NCBI GenBank assembly: GCA_047777345.1
Contig: JBKEEJ010000012.1
Coordinates: 1 to 64,000, forward strand
Source of the DNA: Anaerocolumna sp047777345
Lineage (GTDB): Bacteria; Bacillota; Clostridia; Lachnospirales; Lachnospiraceae
Length of the DNA: 64,000 bases
Direction: 5' to 3'
Shown here: positions 9,191 to 18,662 of the stretch, piece after piece
Layout of the letters: each line of letters begins with the position of its first letter
Position numbering within the stretch: the first letter of the stretch is position 1
The notes under the pieces: model-generated
Databases searched by the model: none
Seen by the model: only the letters and a program-made list of their open reading frames with translations
Told to the model about the DNA's origin: nothing
Translations under genes and position numbers: made by a program

Positions 9191-9712
9191 ATGTTACAGA
9201 TGTTTTATCCGGACGAATGTGCTGATTCGGCTTATGATGTGGATTATGATGTCCTTTACAGGCAGGGATTCCGAGGCCTGCTTTTTGATATAGATAATAC
9301 TTTGGTTGAACATGGCGCAGACGCCGACGCCAGAGCAATTAACCTGATGACCAGACTAAAGCAAATGGGATTTCGGATTTGTTTAATATCCAATAACAGT
9401 GAGGAAAGGGTAAGGCGTTTTAATAAAGACATACAGGTTAATTATATATACAAAGCCAATAAACCCGCCGTTAAGAATTATCTGTATGCTTTAGACCTTA
9501 TGAATACAGATAAGTCCAATACGGTATTTATAGGAGACCAGCTGTTTACGGATATATATGGGGCAAAACGAGCGGGAATAAAGAGCTTTTTCGTAAAACC
9601 CATCGGACCCGAAAAAGAAATTCAAATTATATTAAAGCGTTATCTGGAACGAATCGTACTCTTTTTCTACCGGAGAGAAAAGCAGAAAAATCAGGCTGCA
9701 AAGCAGAAATGA
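9191..9712 (+). CDS. yqeG: YqeG-family HAD IIIA phosphatase
   Basis: A 173-residue haloacid-dehalogenase phosphatase. Motif I is FDIDNTLVEHG (32-42) with the paired aspartates, motif II is LISNNS, the lysine motif lies in YKANKP, and motif IV is FIGDQLFTDI. The ribosome site TGGAGG precedes the ATG. In Firmicutes yqeG is widely found near shikimate genes or in a ribosome-biogenesis cluster; here it heads a run to aroK, aroQ and efp, with a 162-bp spacer before aroK. The physiological substrate is unknown. Confidence 0.88.
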   Translation: MLQMFYPDECADSAYDVDYDVLYRQGFRGLLFDIDNTLVEHGADADARAINLMTRLKQMGFRICLISNNSEERVRRFNKDIQVNYIYKANKPAVKNYLYALDLMNTDKSNTVFIGDQLFTDIYGAKRAGIKSFFVKPIGPEKEIQIILKRYLERIVLFFYRREKQKNQAAKQK

Positions 9713-9874
9713 AAATCATTTGCTTAAAAGATTGTCAGAAATGTTTCGTAATTATATTTCACAAACAGTATTTTCGTCATATTTTGGATGTTTTTCCAAA
9801 GTAAAATTAAAATGAAATTATTATCCTTAAATTCATTATCTCAAAAGACATATTCCAAAAGAAATGAGGAAGAC

Positions 9875-10390
9875 ATGAACAATATAATTTTAATTGGTTT
9901 TATGGGCAGCGGTAAAACAAGTGTTGGAATCAAACTGGCTGAAAGACTGGCATTTCGCTTTGCGGATACGGACCAGATGATAGAGGAAAAGTGTAAACGC
10001 ACTATAAACAGCATATTTGCCAATGAGGGGGAAGCTTATTTTCGGAATCTGGAAACTGAAATGGTAAAAAGATTATTGGAGGAGCCGGACCATCTGGTAA
10101 TATCGGTGGGAGGAGGGCTTCCCGTTCACCCCGGGAATGCCGGCCTTTTGCGGCAGTTAGGACAAGTTATATATCTGAAAGCCAGCAAAGATACCATTAT
10201 AAAGAGGTTAAAAGGGGATACCACCAGGCCTCTTTTAGCCGGTGAAAATCCGGAAGAAAAAATAAGAACTCTGCTTGAATACCGGGAACCTTTTTATGAG
10301 GCAGCATCTAACTTGACAGTTATAACAGATGGGCGTAATATGGATGATGTAATTGAGGAAATAATCATAAGAACAGGAGTAACCCGATGA
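9875..10390 (+). CDS. aroK: shikimate kinase
   Basis: Phosphorylates shikimate at the 3-hydroxyl using ATP. The protein has 171 residues, matching the family. Walker A is GFMGSGKTS (8-16), the shikimate-binding DTD lies in FADTDQMIE, and GGG and the lid arginines (TTRPLL) are present. An upstream in-frame ATG would add 29 residues, but ATGAGGAAGAC directly before 9875 and the motif spacing support this start. Its stop overlaps the aroQ start by 4 bp, so the two are translationally coupled. Confidence 0.93.
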   Translation: MNNIILIGFMGSGKTSVGIKLAERLAFRFADTDQMIEEKCKRTINSIFANEGEAYFRNLETEMVKRLLEEPDHLVISVGGGLPVHPGNAGLLRQLGQVIYLKASKDTIIKRLKGDTTRPLLAGENPEEKIRTLLEYREPFYEAASNLTVITDGRNMDDVIEEIIIRTGVTR

Positions 10391-10827
10391 AATTGTTAGT
10401 AATTAACGGGCCCAATTTAAACTTTTTGGGCATTCGTGAAAAAAACATTTATGGCAAACAGGATTATAATTACCTGGTCTCCCTGTTAAATGAAAAGGCA
10501 AAAAATGAGAATATTACCATTGATATTTTTCAGAGTAACAGTGAAGGAGAGATTATTGACCGTATTCAAAAAGCATTTTTTGATGATACGAAAGGTATCA
10601 TTATAAATCCAGGCGCTTTTACCCATTACAGTTACGCAATCCGGGATGCCCTGGCTTCGGTAGATATGCCCATTATTGAAGTACATATATCCAACGTACA
10701 TAAAAGAGAGGAATTCAGGCATGTGTCCGTAACCGCTCCCGTATGTACCGGGCAAATCGTAGGGCTTGGATTAAACGGATATTTATTGGCTGTGGATGCC
10801 ATGTTACAAATGTTAAAAGAAAATTAA
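10387..10827 (+). CDS. aroQ: type II 3-dehydroquinate dehydratase
   Basis: Dehydrates 3-dehydroquinate to 3-dehydroshikimate as a dodecamer. At 146 residues it is typical. NGPNLNFLGIREKNIYG (6-22) holds the catalytic arginine and tyrosine loop, NPGAFTHYSYAIRDA the active-site asparagine, and EVHISNVHKREEFRH the catalytic histidine region. The ATGA overlap with aroK indicates coupling. The pathway order is aroF (elsewhere), aroQ, aroK. Confidence 0.95.
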   Translation: MKLLVINGPNLNFLGIREKNIYGKQDYNYLVSLLNEKAKNENITIDIFQSNSEGEIIDRIQKAFFDDTKGIIINPGAFTHYSYAIRDALASVDMPIIEVHISNVHKREEFRHVSVTAPVCTGQIVGLGLNGYLLAVDAMLQMLKEN

Positions 10828-10968
10828 TTGAAGCAATCACAGGTTTTAATTGTTTATATTAAAACGGAATCATTATATATATTTTTGAAATCTATAAAAA
10901 ATAGTTGAAAAAACTTGTCGGATATTATAAACTATAGAGTAGTTTATTTAAGGAGGAAATAAATTTAT

Positions 10969-11526
10969 ATGATATCAGCAGGCGATTTTAGAAATGGCTT
11001 AACAATTGAATTAGAAGGTAATATTTATCAGGTTATAGAATTTCAGCATGTAAAACCTGGTAAAGGAGCAGCCTTTGTTAGGACAAAATTAAAAAATATC
11101 AAGAGCGGTGGTGTGGTAGAGAAGACTTTCAGACCTACTGAAAAGTGTCCTCAGGCACATATTGATCGTTCTGATATGCAATATTTATATAGAGACGGCG
11201 ATTTGTATTATTTCATGGATGTGAATACTTTTGATCAGATTGCGCTGAATAAAGAAGCAGTCGGAGACGCTTTAAAATTTGTAAAAGAAAACGAAATGGT
11301 TAAGATGCTTTCCCACAACGGCGAGGTATTCGCTATCGAACCACCGCTGTTTGTTGAGTTAGTAATTACCGATACAGAACCAGGCTTTAAGGGTGATACC
11401 GCACAGAACGCAACAAAGCCTGCTGTAGTTGAAACTGGTGCTACTGTTTATGTACCTTTATTCGTAGAACAAGGGGACAAGATCAGCATCGATACAAGAA
11501 CTGGTGAATATTTAAAGAGAGTTTAA
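10969..11526 (+). CDS. efp: elongation factor P
   Basis: Relieves ribosome stalling at polyproline. The 185-residue protein has the three-barrel fold; the tip loop of domain I is KPGKGAAF with Lys32, the residue modified in other bacteria. There is no lysyl-modification gene nearby. GGAGGAAAT precedes the ATG. In Clostridia efp often follows aroQ, with a peptidase between; that peptidase is missing here. A strong terminator ends the unit. Confidence 0.96.
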   Translation: MISAGDFRNGLTIELEGNIYQVIEFQHVKPGKGAAFVRTKLKNIKSGGVVEKTFRPTEKCPQAHIDRSDMQYLYRDGDLYYFMDVNTFDQIALNKEAVGDALKFVKENEMVKMLSHNGEVFAIEPPLFVELVITDTEPGFKGDTAQNATKPAVVETGATVYVPLFVEQGDKISIDTRTGEYLKRV

Positions 11527-11552
11527 TATAATATAATTACTTAAACAAGATG

Positions 11553-11599
11553 GCGCAGGTCACTGAAACTTATGTTTCGTGGCTTGCGCTTATTTTTTG
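11553..11599 (+). terminator. rho-independent terminator after efp
   Basis: Stem GCGCAGGTCACTGAAAC / GTTTCGTGGCTTGCGC with loop TTAT, followed by TTATTTTTT. Confidence 0.9.
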
Positions 11600-11705
11600 C
11601 TTATCTGGTTTTGGGGTATGATTTAAAGAATCTTGTTCTATCTTAAATTACAATATTTGCAATACTTAAAAAAATAGTAAAAATAAGGTAAAATATGGAT
11701 GATAA

Positions 11706-11834
11706 ATGCTGCTTGCTGTACTAAATAGTGCTTTTCGTAATTGTAAAAGCTTGAAAAATATAACCATTACTGGGAAAGTGAAAAAGGTTGGATTTAACGC
11801 TTTTGCTGGTTGTAATAAGGCTTTAACTAAGTGA
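11706..11834 (+). pseudogene. BspA-type leucine-rich-repeat fragment
   Basis: A 42-codon frame reads ...NSAFRNCKSLKNITI and TGKVKKVGFNAFAGC..., the repeat pattern of BspA/LRR_5 surface proteins (AF..C.SL..I.I....I...AF.GC). It has no start signals, signal peptide or further repeats, so it is the scrap of a lost surface-protein gene. It lies inside an 872-bp stretch (11527-12398) without an intact gene. Confidence 0.6.
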
Positions 11835-11901
11835 CATTTATCTTTATATTGATTTGATTGTAAGGATGCAATTTATAAATAAACTATGAGTGGAGGAAAA
11901 G

Positions 11902-11994
11902 ATGAATATTAATTTTTGTGTGGAAACTATTTTGGGCTTGTTTTCCAAAATACTTGATACAATACCAATTCATTTGTTACCTTTTTTTCTGTAA
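11902..11994 (+). other. 30-codon hydrophobic ORF with good ribosome site, possible gene remnant
   Basis: GTGGAGGAAAAG precedes an ATG that opens a 30-residue hydrophobic frame (starts MNINFCVET, ends LLPFFL). Downstream, other frames continue with hydrophobic stretches (IWIFLVLLISVG; then GLLLYFHKK to about 12130), which suggests a small membrane protein broken by frameshifts. It could also be a real micropeptide. The rest of 11995-12325 shows nothing I can name. Confidence 0.3.
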
Positions 11995-12325
11995 GTTTTA
12001 GATTCAGGTAATTTCTTGTCTCGCATAGAAATCTGGATTTTCCTTGTCCTGCTGATATCAGTTGGATAGTGGTGTCTATAGGATTGCTTCTCTATTTCCA
12101 TAAAAAAGTATTAATTAATACAAAAATATAAAAATATCATCTTTTTTCGGATAATTTATATCATGGAAAAATATGAATGGATGGTTTATAATATCTAAAA
12201 TCTTTAAACAGATACAAAAGGAATGATTTTAACTGGTTCATACATGGAAAAATAAATCCCTTGAAAAATAAAAGGATTAGGGTTAAATTTATTATAAATT
12301 CTTTTTACAAGAAAAAATATTAAAT

Positions 12326-12381
12326 AAACATTTACTGAAATAAAGGAATATTTTAAGGGAACATTTATAAAGTAAATGTTT
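12326..12381. repeat. 11-bp inverted repeat upstream of pepT
   Basis: AAACATTTACT (12326-12336) and AGTAAATGTTT (12371-12381) enclose 34 bases just before the pepT ribosome site. It may be an operator or leader stem. Confidence 0.4.
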
Positions 12382-12398
12382 TAGAAAAGAGGTTACTT

Positions 12399-13622
12399 AT
12401 GAAAAGCGTTACAGAAAGATTTTTAAAATACGTTAAGTTTGATACCCAATCCCTGGATGATGTAGAAGCAGTACCAAGTACGGAAAAACAAAAATTACTG
12501 GGAAAAGCTTTAGTGGAAGAATTAAATGAAATTGGTGCGGCAAATGTCAGAATGGATGACCATGGTTATGTCTATGCGACCATTCCTGCAACCAGCAAGA
12601 AAAAGTTACCGGTTTTAGGACTTATTTCCCATATGGATACTTCCAATGCCATCAGCGGAAAAGATGTAAAACCAAGAATTATTTCAAATTATAATGGCGA
12701 GGATATTGTACTCAATGAAGAATTAAATATCGTAATGGAGACTGCCGAATTTCCGAACCTGAAAGAATACAAAGGACAGGATTTGATTGTTACGGATGGA
12801 ACAACACTTTTGGGAGCGGACGACAAAGCGGGAATTGCGGAAATCATGTATGTGGCCGAAACCTTGCTTACTCATCCTGAAATAGAACACGGTACCATAC
12901 AAATCGGTTTTACACCGGATGAAGAAGTGGGCAGAGGAGTTGATTTCTTTGATGTAGAAGGCTTTGGAGCGGATTACGCTTATACCATAGACGGCGGTGA
13001 ATTAGGGGAAATCGAATATGAAAACTTTAATGCGGCCGGTGCCAAACTGTTTATCCAGGGAAAAAGTATTCATCCGGGCAGTGCCAAGAACAAAATGATT
13101 AACGCCCTTTTGCTTGCCATGGAATTTCAGAATATGCTGCCGGTAGAGCAAAATCCAATGTACACTGAAGGCTACGAAGGATTTTACATGCTGCAAAGCT
13201 TAGAAGGAACCGTGGATTTTGCCAAAGCTTCTTATATCATCCGTGACCATGACAAGGAAAAATTTGAGAAAAAGAAAGAAAGATTTAAAAAAATTGCCGA
13301 TTATTTAAACGACAAATATGGGGAGGGTACTCTTAAAGTTGAAATTAAGGACTCTTACTATAATATGAAAGAAAAAATCGAACCCCATATCCATCTGATT
13401 GATAATGCGAAAAAAGCGATGGAAGAGTTGGGCATCACGCCAAAGGTTGTACCCATTCGAGGCGGTACAGATGGCGCCCGACTATCTTATATGAATCTGC
13501 CTTGCCCCAACCTTTGCACCGGAGGCATGAACTATCATGGAAGGTACGAATGCATTTCTGTTCAGTCCATGGAAAAGGTAACCCAAATCATTCTTAAGAT
13601 TATTGAACTTTATTCCAAATAA
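12399..13622 (+). CDS. pepT: peptidase T (tripeptide aminopeptidase)
   Basis: A dinuclear zinc M20B aminopeptidase that removes the N-terminal residue from tripeptides in the cytoplasm. The 407 residues match PepT. Metal ligands are visible in GLISHMDTS (H78, D80), LLGADDKAG, the catalytic pair in TPDEEVG, IDGG and the C-terminal GGMNYHGRYE; the substrate-specificity stretch RGGTDGARLS is intact. AGAGGTTACTT precedes the start. Single gene, flanked by spacers. Confidence 0.94.
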   Translation: MKSVTERFLKYVKFDTQSLDDVEAVPSTEKQKLLGKALVEELNEIGAANVRMDDHGYVYATIPATSKKKLPVLGLISHMDTSNAISGKDVKPRIISNYNGEDIVLNEELNIVMETAEFPNLKEYKGQDLIVTDGTTLLGADDKAGIAEIMYVAETLLTHPEIEHGTIQIGFTPDEEVGRGVDFFDVEGFGADYAYTIDGGELGEIEYENFNAAGAKLFIQGKSIHPGSAKNKMINALLLAMEFQNMLPVEQNPMYTEGYEGFYMLQSLEGTVDFAKASYIIRDHDKEKFEKKKERFKKIADYLNDKYGEGTLKVEIKDSYYNMKEKIEPHIHLIDNAKKAMEELGITPKVVPIRGGTDGARLSYMNLPCPNLCTGGMNYHGRYECISVQSMEKVTQIILKIIELYSK

Positions 13623-13755
13623 TCTGTTAAATAAACATTTTTTTAAAAATTGATTGATTTTTCCCGGAAAATAAGTTATTATATACAGAACACGTAATTT
13701 TATGCAATATAAATGAATAAAATTCGATATTTTGCATTTATTTCCCACACCCACT

Positions 13756-13793
13756 ATGCACCAAAATATGCCTTATGGCATGCTTTGGTGCAT
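13756..13793 (+). terminator. 17-bp-stem hairpin between pepT and ilvD
   Basis: ATGCACCAAAATATGCC and GGCATGCTTTGGTGCAT pair around TTAT with one mismatch. The following CTATTTAAAAA is not a clean U tract, so this may be the pepT terminator or a leader element of ilvD. Confidence 0.55.
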
Positions 13794-13853
13794 CTATTTA
13801 AAAATAGATAAGTTGCAATTCAGCTTAAAAATAAATGAAAAGGTGGTATGAAT

Positions 13854-15524
13854 ATGAACAGTGATGCAGTAAAAACCGGAGTTTCACAGGCTCCTCACAG
13901 ATCGCTCTTTAACGCCTTAGGACTTACCAAAGAGGAACTTAATAGGCCTTTGGTAGGTATTGTAAGTTCTTATAATGAAATTGTTCCAGGCCATATGAAT
14001 CTGGATAAAATCGTGGAAGCTGTCAAGCTGGGTGTCGCAATGGCAGGAGGTACCCCTATCGTATTTCCGGCAATTGCTGTTTGCGACGGTATTGCCATGG
14101 GGCATACGGGAATGAAGTATTCCCTGGTAACCAGAGACCTTATTGCGGATTCTACGGAAGCTATGGTAATGGCTCATGCCTTTGACGCTTTAGTTATGGT
14201 GCCTAACTGCGATAAAAATGTGCCTGGCCTGTTAATGGCCGCTGCCAGACTCAATATTCCTACCATATTTGTCAGCGGAGGTCCTATGCTTGCCGGCAGG
14301 GTTCATGGAAAAAAGACCAGCCTTTCTAGCATGTTTGAAGCAGTCGGAGCTTACAGCGCAGGTAATATGACCGAAGAAGAAGTAGAGGAATATGCCTGTA
14401 AAGTATGCCCTACGGCCGGTTCCTGTTCCGGTATGTACACTGCCAACAGCATGAATTGCCTTACCGAAGCATTGGGCATGGGGCTTAAGGGAAACGGTAC
14501 TATTCCGGCAGTATATTCGGAAAGGCTGCGTTTAGCAAAGCATGCCGGTATGAAAATAATGGAACTGTATGAAAAAAATATCAGGCCAAGAGATATTATG
14601 ACGGAAAAGGCCTTTATAAATGCCTTAACGGTTGATATGGCCTTGGGGTGTTCTACCAACAGCATGCTTCATTTGCCGGCTATAGCCCATGAAGCAGGAA
14701 TTGAACTGAACGTGGATATTGCCAATGAAATCAGTGCCAGAACACCGAATTTGTGCCATCTGGCTCCGGCAGGACATACATATATGGAAGATCTTAACGA
14801 AGCTGGCGGCGTTTATGCCGTAATGAATGAGCTTAGCAAAAAGAACCTGCTCTACACTGATTTAATTACCGTTACAGGTAAAACGGTTGGTGAAAATATC
14901 AAGGATTGTACGGTTAAAAACTGGGATGTAATACGGCCGATTGATAATCCTTACAGTGAAACAGGAGGCATTGCCATTTTAAAAGGTAACCTGGCGCCGG
15001 ATTCGGCTGTGGTAAAGCGTTCTGCCGTTGCACCGGAAATGATGAAACACGAAGGGCCGGCCAGAGTTTTTGACTGTGAAGATGATGCCATTGTTGCGAT
15101 TAAGGGCGGAAAAATAAAACCCGGAGATGTGGTGGTAATTCGTTACGAAGGACCAAAAGGCGGACCGGGTATGAGGGAAATGTTAAATCCAACCTCTGCC
15201 ATTGTGGGTATGGGACTTGGTTCAAGCGTAGCCTTGATTACCGACGGACGTTTTTCCGGAGCAACCAGGGGAGCAGCCATTGGCCACGTATCACCGGAAG
15301 CGGCGGTAGGCGGCAATATTGCCCTTGTAGAAGACGGGGACATTATTCAAATTGATATTGACGCCAACACATTAAACGTATTAGTTTCCGATGAAGAATT
15401 AGAGGCAAGAAGGGCAAAATGGAAACCAAGGAAGCCGAAAATTACCACCGGTTATCTGGCAAGATATACCGCTATGGTTACATCAGGAAACCGTGGGGCT
15501 ATCTTGGAGATACCGAAATGTTAA
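13854..15524 (+). CDS. ilvD: dihydroxy-acid dehydratase
   Basis: Dehydrates 2,3-dihydroxy-isovalerate and -methylvalerate in valine/isoleucine synthesis using an Fe-S cluster. The 556 residues are normal. Cluster ligands lie in the Cys-Asp-Lys loop (PNCDKNVPG) and CPTAGSCSGMYTA; GRFSGATRG marks the C-terminal domain. An ATG 6 bases earlier sits against the ribosome site AGGTGG, so the second ATG at 13854 has the better spacing. ilvB follows after 29 bp as an operon. No T-box is visible upstream. Confidence 0.95.
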   Translation: MNSDAVKTGVSQAPHRSLFNALGLTKEELNRPLVGIVSSYNEIVPGHMNLDKIVEAVKLGVAMAGGTPIVFPAIAVCDGIAMGHTGMKYSLVTRDLIADSTEAMVMAHAFDALVMVPNCDKNVPGLLMAAARLNIPTIFVSGGPMLAGRVHGKKTSLSSMFEAVGAYSAGNMTEEEVEEYACKVCPTAGSCSGMYTANSMNCLTEALGMGLKGNGTIPAVYSERLRLAKHAGMKIMELYEKNIRPRDIMTEKAFINALTVDMALGCSTNSMLHLPAIAHEAGIELNVDIANEISARTPNLCHLAPAGHTYMEDLNEAGGVYAVMNELSKKNLLYTDLITVTGKTVGENIKDCTVKNWDVIRPIDNPYSETGGIAILKGNLAPDSAVVKRSAVAPEMMKHEGPARVFDCEDDAIVAIKGGKIKPGDVVVIRYEGPKGGPGMREMLNPTSAIVGMGLGSSVALITDGRFSGATRGAAIGHVSPEAAVGGNIALVEDGDIIQIDIDANTLNVLVSDEELEARRAKWKPRKPKITTGYLARYTAMVTSGNRGAILEIPKC

Positions 15525-15553
15525 AACACAAGATTGAATGAAAGAGGTGCTAT

Positions 15554-17233
15554 ATGCAGTTAACAGGCTCACAGATATTAGTTGAATGTTTAAAAGAACA
15601 GGGAGTCGATACAATATTCGGATATCCGGGAGGTTCTGTTTTAAATATTTATGATGAATTGTACCGGCACCAGAATGAAATAAGACATATTTTAACTTCT
15701 CATGAACAGGGGGCGGCCCATGCCGCAGACGGCTATGCACGTTCGACGGGTAAAGTTGGCGTGTGTCTGGCAACCAGCGGCCCCGGGGCAACCAATCTGG
15801 TTACGGGCATTGCTACTGCTTACATGGATTCGGTACCAATGGTTGCAATTACCGGAAATGTGACGGTAAACCTTCTTGGAAAGGACAGTTTTCAGGAAGT
15901 GGATATTGCAGGAATTACCATGCCAATCACGAAGCATAACTTTATTGTAAAAGATGTAAATAAGTTGGCGGATACTTTAAGAAGAGCCTTTCGAATTGCC
16001 AGGTCAGGAAGGCCAGGGCCTGTCCTTGTGGATATTGCAAAGGATGTTACCGCCAATAAGGCAGAGTATGTAAAGGCAGAGATTCCCCCTGTGGAAAGGG
16101 TAAAGGATACAATTACCGAGGAAGATGTTGACAGGGCTGTTCAGATGATTGAAGAAGCCAAAAAGCCTATGATTTTTATTGGCGGTGGTGCTGTTATATC
16201 CGATGCCAATAAGGAAATTGAGGAATTTGTAAAAAAAGTGGATGCTCCGGTAACTGATTCTTTAATGGGGAAAGGCGCTTTTAACGGAAATAATCCTTAT
16301 TATACCGGAATGCTTGGCATGCATGGCACAAAAACGGCTAATTATAGCGTTACAGAATGTGATTTATTAATAACCATTGGGGCCAGATTCAGTGACAGGG
16401 TTACCGGCAATACCAATAAATTTGCCAAAAATGCGAAAATTCTTCAGATTGACATTGATCCGGCCGAAATTAATAAGAATATTATCGTGGATCATTGCAT
16501 TATTGGTGATATAAAGGAAGTTTTAAAGTTATTAAACAAAAAACTTAAGCAGCTGGACAACAAGGAATGGGTAGACCATGTCCTTAATATGAAAAAGAAA
16601 TATCCGCTAAAATACCGGAAAGATATACTGACAGGCCCATATATTATTGAAAAACTGTATGAAATAACCGACGGAGAAGCCATTATAACGACGGAAGTAG
16701 GCCAGCACCAGATGTGGTCCGCACAGTTTTATAAATATAAAAGGCCCAGAACTTTTATTACTTCCGGCGGTCTTGGCACCATGGGATATGGCCTGGGAGC
16801 CTGTATCGGAGCCAAAATAGGCAATCCTGACAAAACGGTTATCAATATAGCGGGAGACGGGTGTTTCCGTATGAATATGAATGAAATTGCCACTGCTGCC
16901 CGCTATCAGATACCAATTATCCAGATAGTATTTAACAATCACGTTTTAGGTATGGTAAGACAATGGCAAAACTTGTTTTATGGACAGAGGTATTCCTGCA
17001 CCACCTTAAATGACAGCGTGGATTTTGTAAAGCTGGCAGAAGCTTTGGGAGCAAAGGGTTATCGTATTACCAAGACCGAGGAAGTAGAGCATGTTTTAAA
17101 AGAGGCAATTGCTTTAAAAGCTCCCGTAGTAATTGACTGTCAGATACCTTGTGATGAGAAAGTATGGCCTATGGTAGCACCGGGAGCAGCCATTGAGGAA
17201 GTATTTTCAGAAGAAGACTTATCGGCAAAATAA
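15554..17233 (+). CDS. ilvB: acetolactate synthase, large (catalytic) subunit
   Basis: Thiamine-diphosphate enzyme making acetolactate or acetohydroxybutyrate. The 559 residues show the N-terminal domain with catalytic glutamate (LTSHEQGAAHAADGYAR), the FAD-binding middle domain, and the ThDP motif GDGCFRMNMNEIATA ending in NNH. The tail matches biosynthetic rather than catabolic enzymes. The ribosome site is AAGAGGTG. No small regulatory subunit (ilvN/ilvH) follows, so it must be encoded elsewhere or be absent. Confidence 0.94.
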   Translation: MQLTGSQILVECLKEQGVDTIFGYPGGSVLNIYDELYRHQNEIRHILTSHEQGAAHAADGYARSTGKVGVCLATSGPGATNLVTGIATAYMDSVPMVAITGNVTVNLLGKDSFQEVDIAGITMPITKHNFIVKDVNKLADTLRRAFRIARSGRPGPVLVDIAKDVTANKAEYVKAEIPPVERVKDTITEEDVDRAVQMIEEAKKPMIFIGGGAVISDANKEIEEFVKKVDAPVTDSLMGKGAFNGNNPYYTGMLGMHGTKTANYSVTECDLLITIGARFSDRVTGNTNKFAKNAKILQIDIDPAEINKNIIVDHCIIGDIKEVLKLLNKKLKQLDNKEWVDHVLNMKKKYPLKYRKDILTGPYIIEKLYEITDGEAIITTEVGQHQMWSAQFYKYKRPRTFITSGGLGTMGYGLGACIGAKIGNPDKTVINIAGDGCFRMNMNEIATAARYQIPIIQIVFNNHVLGMVRQWQNLFYGQRYSCTTLNDSVDFVKLAEALGAKGYRITKTEEVEHVLKEAIALKAPVVIDCQIPCDEKVWPMVAPGAAIEEVFSEEDLSAK

Positions 17234-17278
17234 TTTCTTTAAAAAGTGAATCAAATGGTTCAAAGGGGAACATGAACG

Positions 17279-17330
17279 AACGGACATTCCTCATAAAAAA
17301 CGAACCTTTTTATTGTATGTCCGTTTTTTC
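17279..17330 (+). terminator. terminator of ilvD-ilvB
   Basis: AACGGACAT (17279-17287) pairs with ATGTCCGTT (17317-17325), followed by TTTTTC. Confidence 0.8.
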
Positions 17331-17343
17331 ATCCTATTAGATA

Positions 17344-17372
17344 TTGACTAAAATTTAACTAAGTTTTATAAT
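17344..17372 (+). promoter_or_regulatory. sigma-A promoter of serC-serA
   Basis: TTGACT and a perfect TATAAT are separated by 17 bases. Transcription would begin near 17380, leaving a leader of about 180 nt. Confidence 0.82.
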
Positions 17373-17407
17373 GTAATAGATTAAAGCGTTCAAGTGACAT
17401 AATAAAA

Positions 17408-17513
17408 AACTGGTATTATATAGTATTTTATATGATGGAAATTTGCACTGTTTCACTTTAACAATGTAAACCTAAAAAGTATTTTAGGAATCATTTACAT
17501 ATTAATACCAGTT
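17408..17513 (+). promoter_or_regulatory. structured 5' leader of serC (unassigned RNA element)
   Basis: AACTGGTATTA (17408-17418) pairs perfectly with TAATACCAGTT (17503-17513), closing a ~106-nt domain. Inside its 3' half, ATGTAAA/TTTACAT and CCTAAAA/TTTTAGG stack into one hairpin with loop AGTA. No terminator and no T-box sequence is seen. It could be a riboswitch-like or protein-bound leader. It does not match a riboswitch class I recognise. Confidence 0.45.
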
Positions 17514-17559
17514 AAAATATAAACAAAGATTAGTTTATTTATTAAAGGAGGATATAGAA

Positions 17560-18645
17560 GTGGGAAGAGTTTATAATTTCTCAGCAGGTCCTGCAGTTTT
17601 GCCTGAGGAAGTATTAAAAGAAGCTGCAGAAGAAATGTTAGATTACAAAGGTACCGGTATGTCTGTAATGGAGATGAGCCACAGGTCCAAAGCCTTTGAA
17701 AACATTATTCAGGAGGCGGAAGCTGACTTAAGAGATCTGATGAATATACCGGACAATTATAAGGTATTGTTTTTACAGGGCGGAGCCTCTCAGCAATTTG
17801 CGGCTATCCCTATGAATCTGATGAAAAATAAAGTAGCTGATTACATCATAACCGGTTCGTGGTCTAAAAAAGCATACCAGGAAGCTAAAATTTACGGTCA
17901 GGCCAATGTACTTGCTTCATCCGAAGATAAAACCTTTTCTTATATCCCGGATTGCTCGGATCTTCCAGTCAGTGAAAATGCGGATTATGTATATATTTGT
18001 GAAAATGAAACAATTTATGGGAACAAGATTAAAAAGCTTCCTAACACGAAAGGAAAACCTTTAGTAGCAGATATATCCTCCTGTTTTTTGTCAGAACCAA
18101 TTGATGTAACAAAATATGGCTTATTGTTTGGCGGTGCCCAGAAAAATGTGGGACCAGCGGGAGTCGTTATCGTTATTATCAGAGAGGATTTAATTACCGA
18201 GGATACCCTGCCTGGAACACCGACGATGCTGAAATATAAAATCCATGCGGATAATCATTCCTTATATAATACTCCGCCGGCTTATGGAATCTATATCTGC
18301 GGTAAGGTGTTTAAGTGGCTGAAAAAAATAGGCGGTCTTGAGGCTATTAAAGAGAGAAATGAGAAGAAAGCGGCAATTCTTTATGATTATCTGGATCAAA
18401 GCAAATTGTTTAAAGGAACGGTAGAGAAAAAAGACCGCTCTCTGATGAATGTGCCTTTTGTTACCGGTGATGCCGAACTGGATGCAAAATTTGTGGCAGA
18501 AGCCAAAGCTGCCGGTTTTGAAAACCTGAAAGGACACAGAACCGTAGGAGGCATGAGGGCAAGTATTTATAATGCCATGCCAATCGAGGGTGTCGAAAAA
18601 CTGGTTGAGTTCATGAAAAAGTTTGAAAAAGAAAACTTAAAGTAA
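17560..18645 (+). CDS. serC: phosphoserine aminotransferase
   Basis: PLP enzyme converting 3-phosphohydroxypyruvate and glutamate to phosphoserine. It is 361 residues, with N-terminus YNFSAGPAVLP, the PLP lysine in FGGAQKNVGPAG and the GGMRASIYNAMP tail typical of SerC. The start is GTG after AAAGGAGGATATAGAA. serA follows after 17 bp, so both steps of serine synthesis are co-transcribed. Confidence 0.96.
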   Translation: MGRVYNFSAGPAVLPEEVLKEAAEEMLDYKGTGMSVMEMSHRSKAFENIIQEAEADLRDLMNIPDNYKVLFLQGGASQQFAAIPMNLMKNKVADYIITGSWSKKAYQEAKIYGQANVLASSEDKTFSYIPDCSDLPVSENADYVYICENETIYGNKIKKLPNTKGKPLVADISSCFLSEPIDVTKYGLLFGGAQKNVGPAGVVIVIIREDLITEDTLPGTPTMLKYKIHADNHSLYNTPPAYGIYICGKVFKWLKKIGGLEAIKERNEKKAAILYDYLDQSKLFKGTVEKKDRSLMNVPFVTGDAELDAKFVAEAKAAGFENLKGHRTVGGMRASIYNAMPIEGVEKLVEFMKKFEKENLK

Positions 18646-18662
18646 TCAGGAGGAGTGTTATT

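Noticed and set aside
13713..13811. 32-codon ORF upstream of ilvD as an attenuator leader peptide
   Set aside because: It has no ribosome site and no run of Leu, Ile or Val codons; its overlap with the hairpin at 13756-13793 is probably chance.
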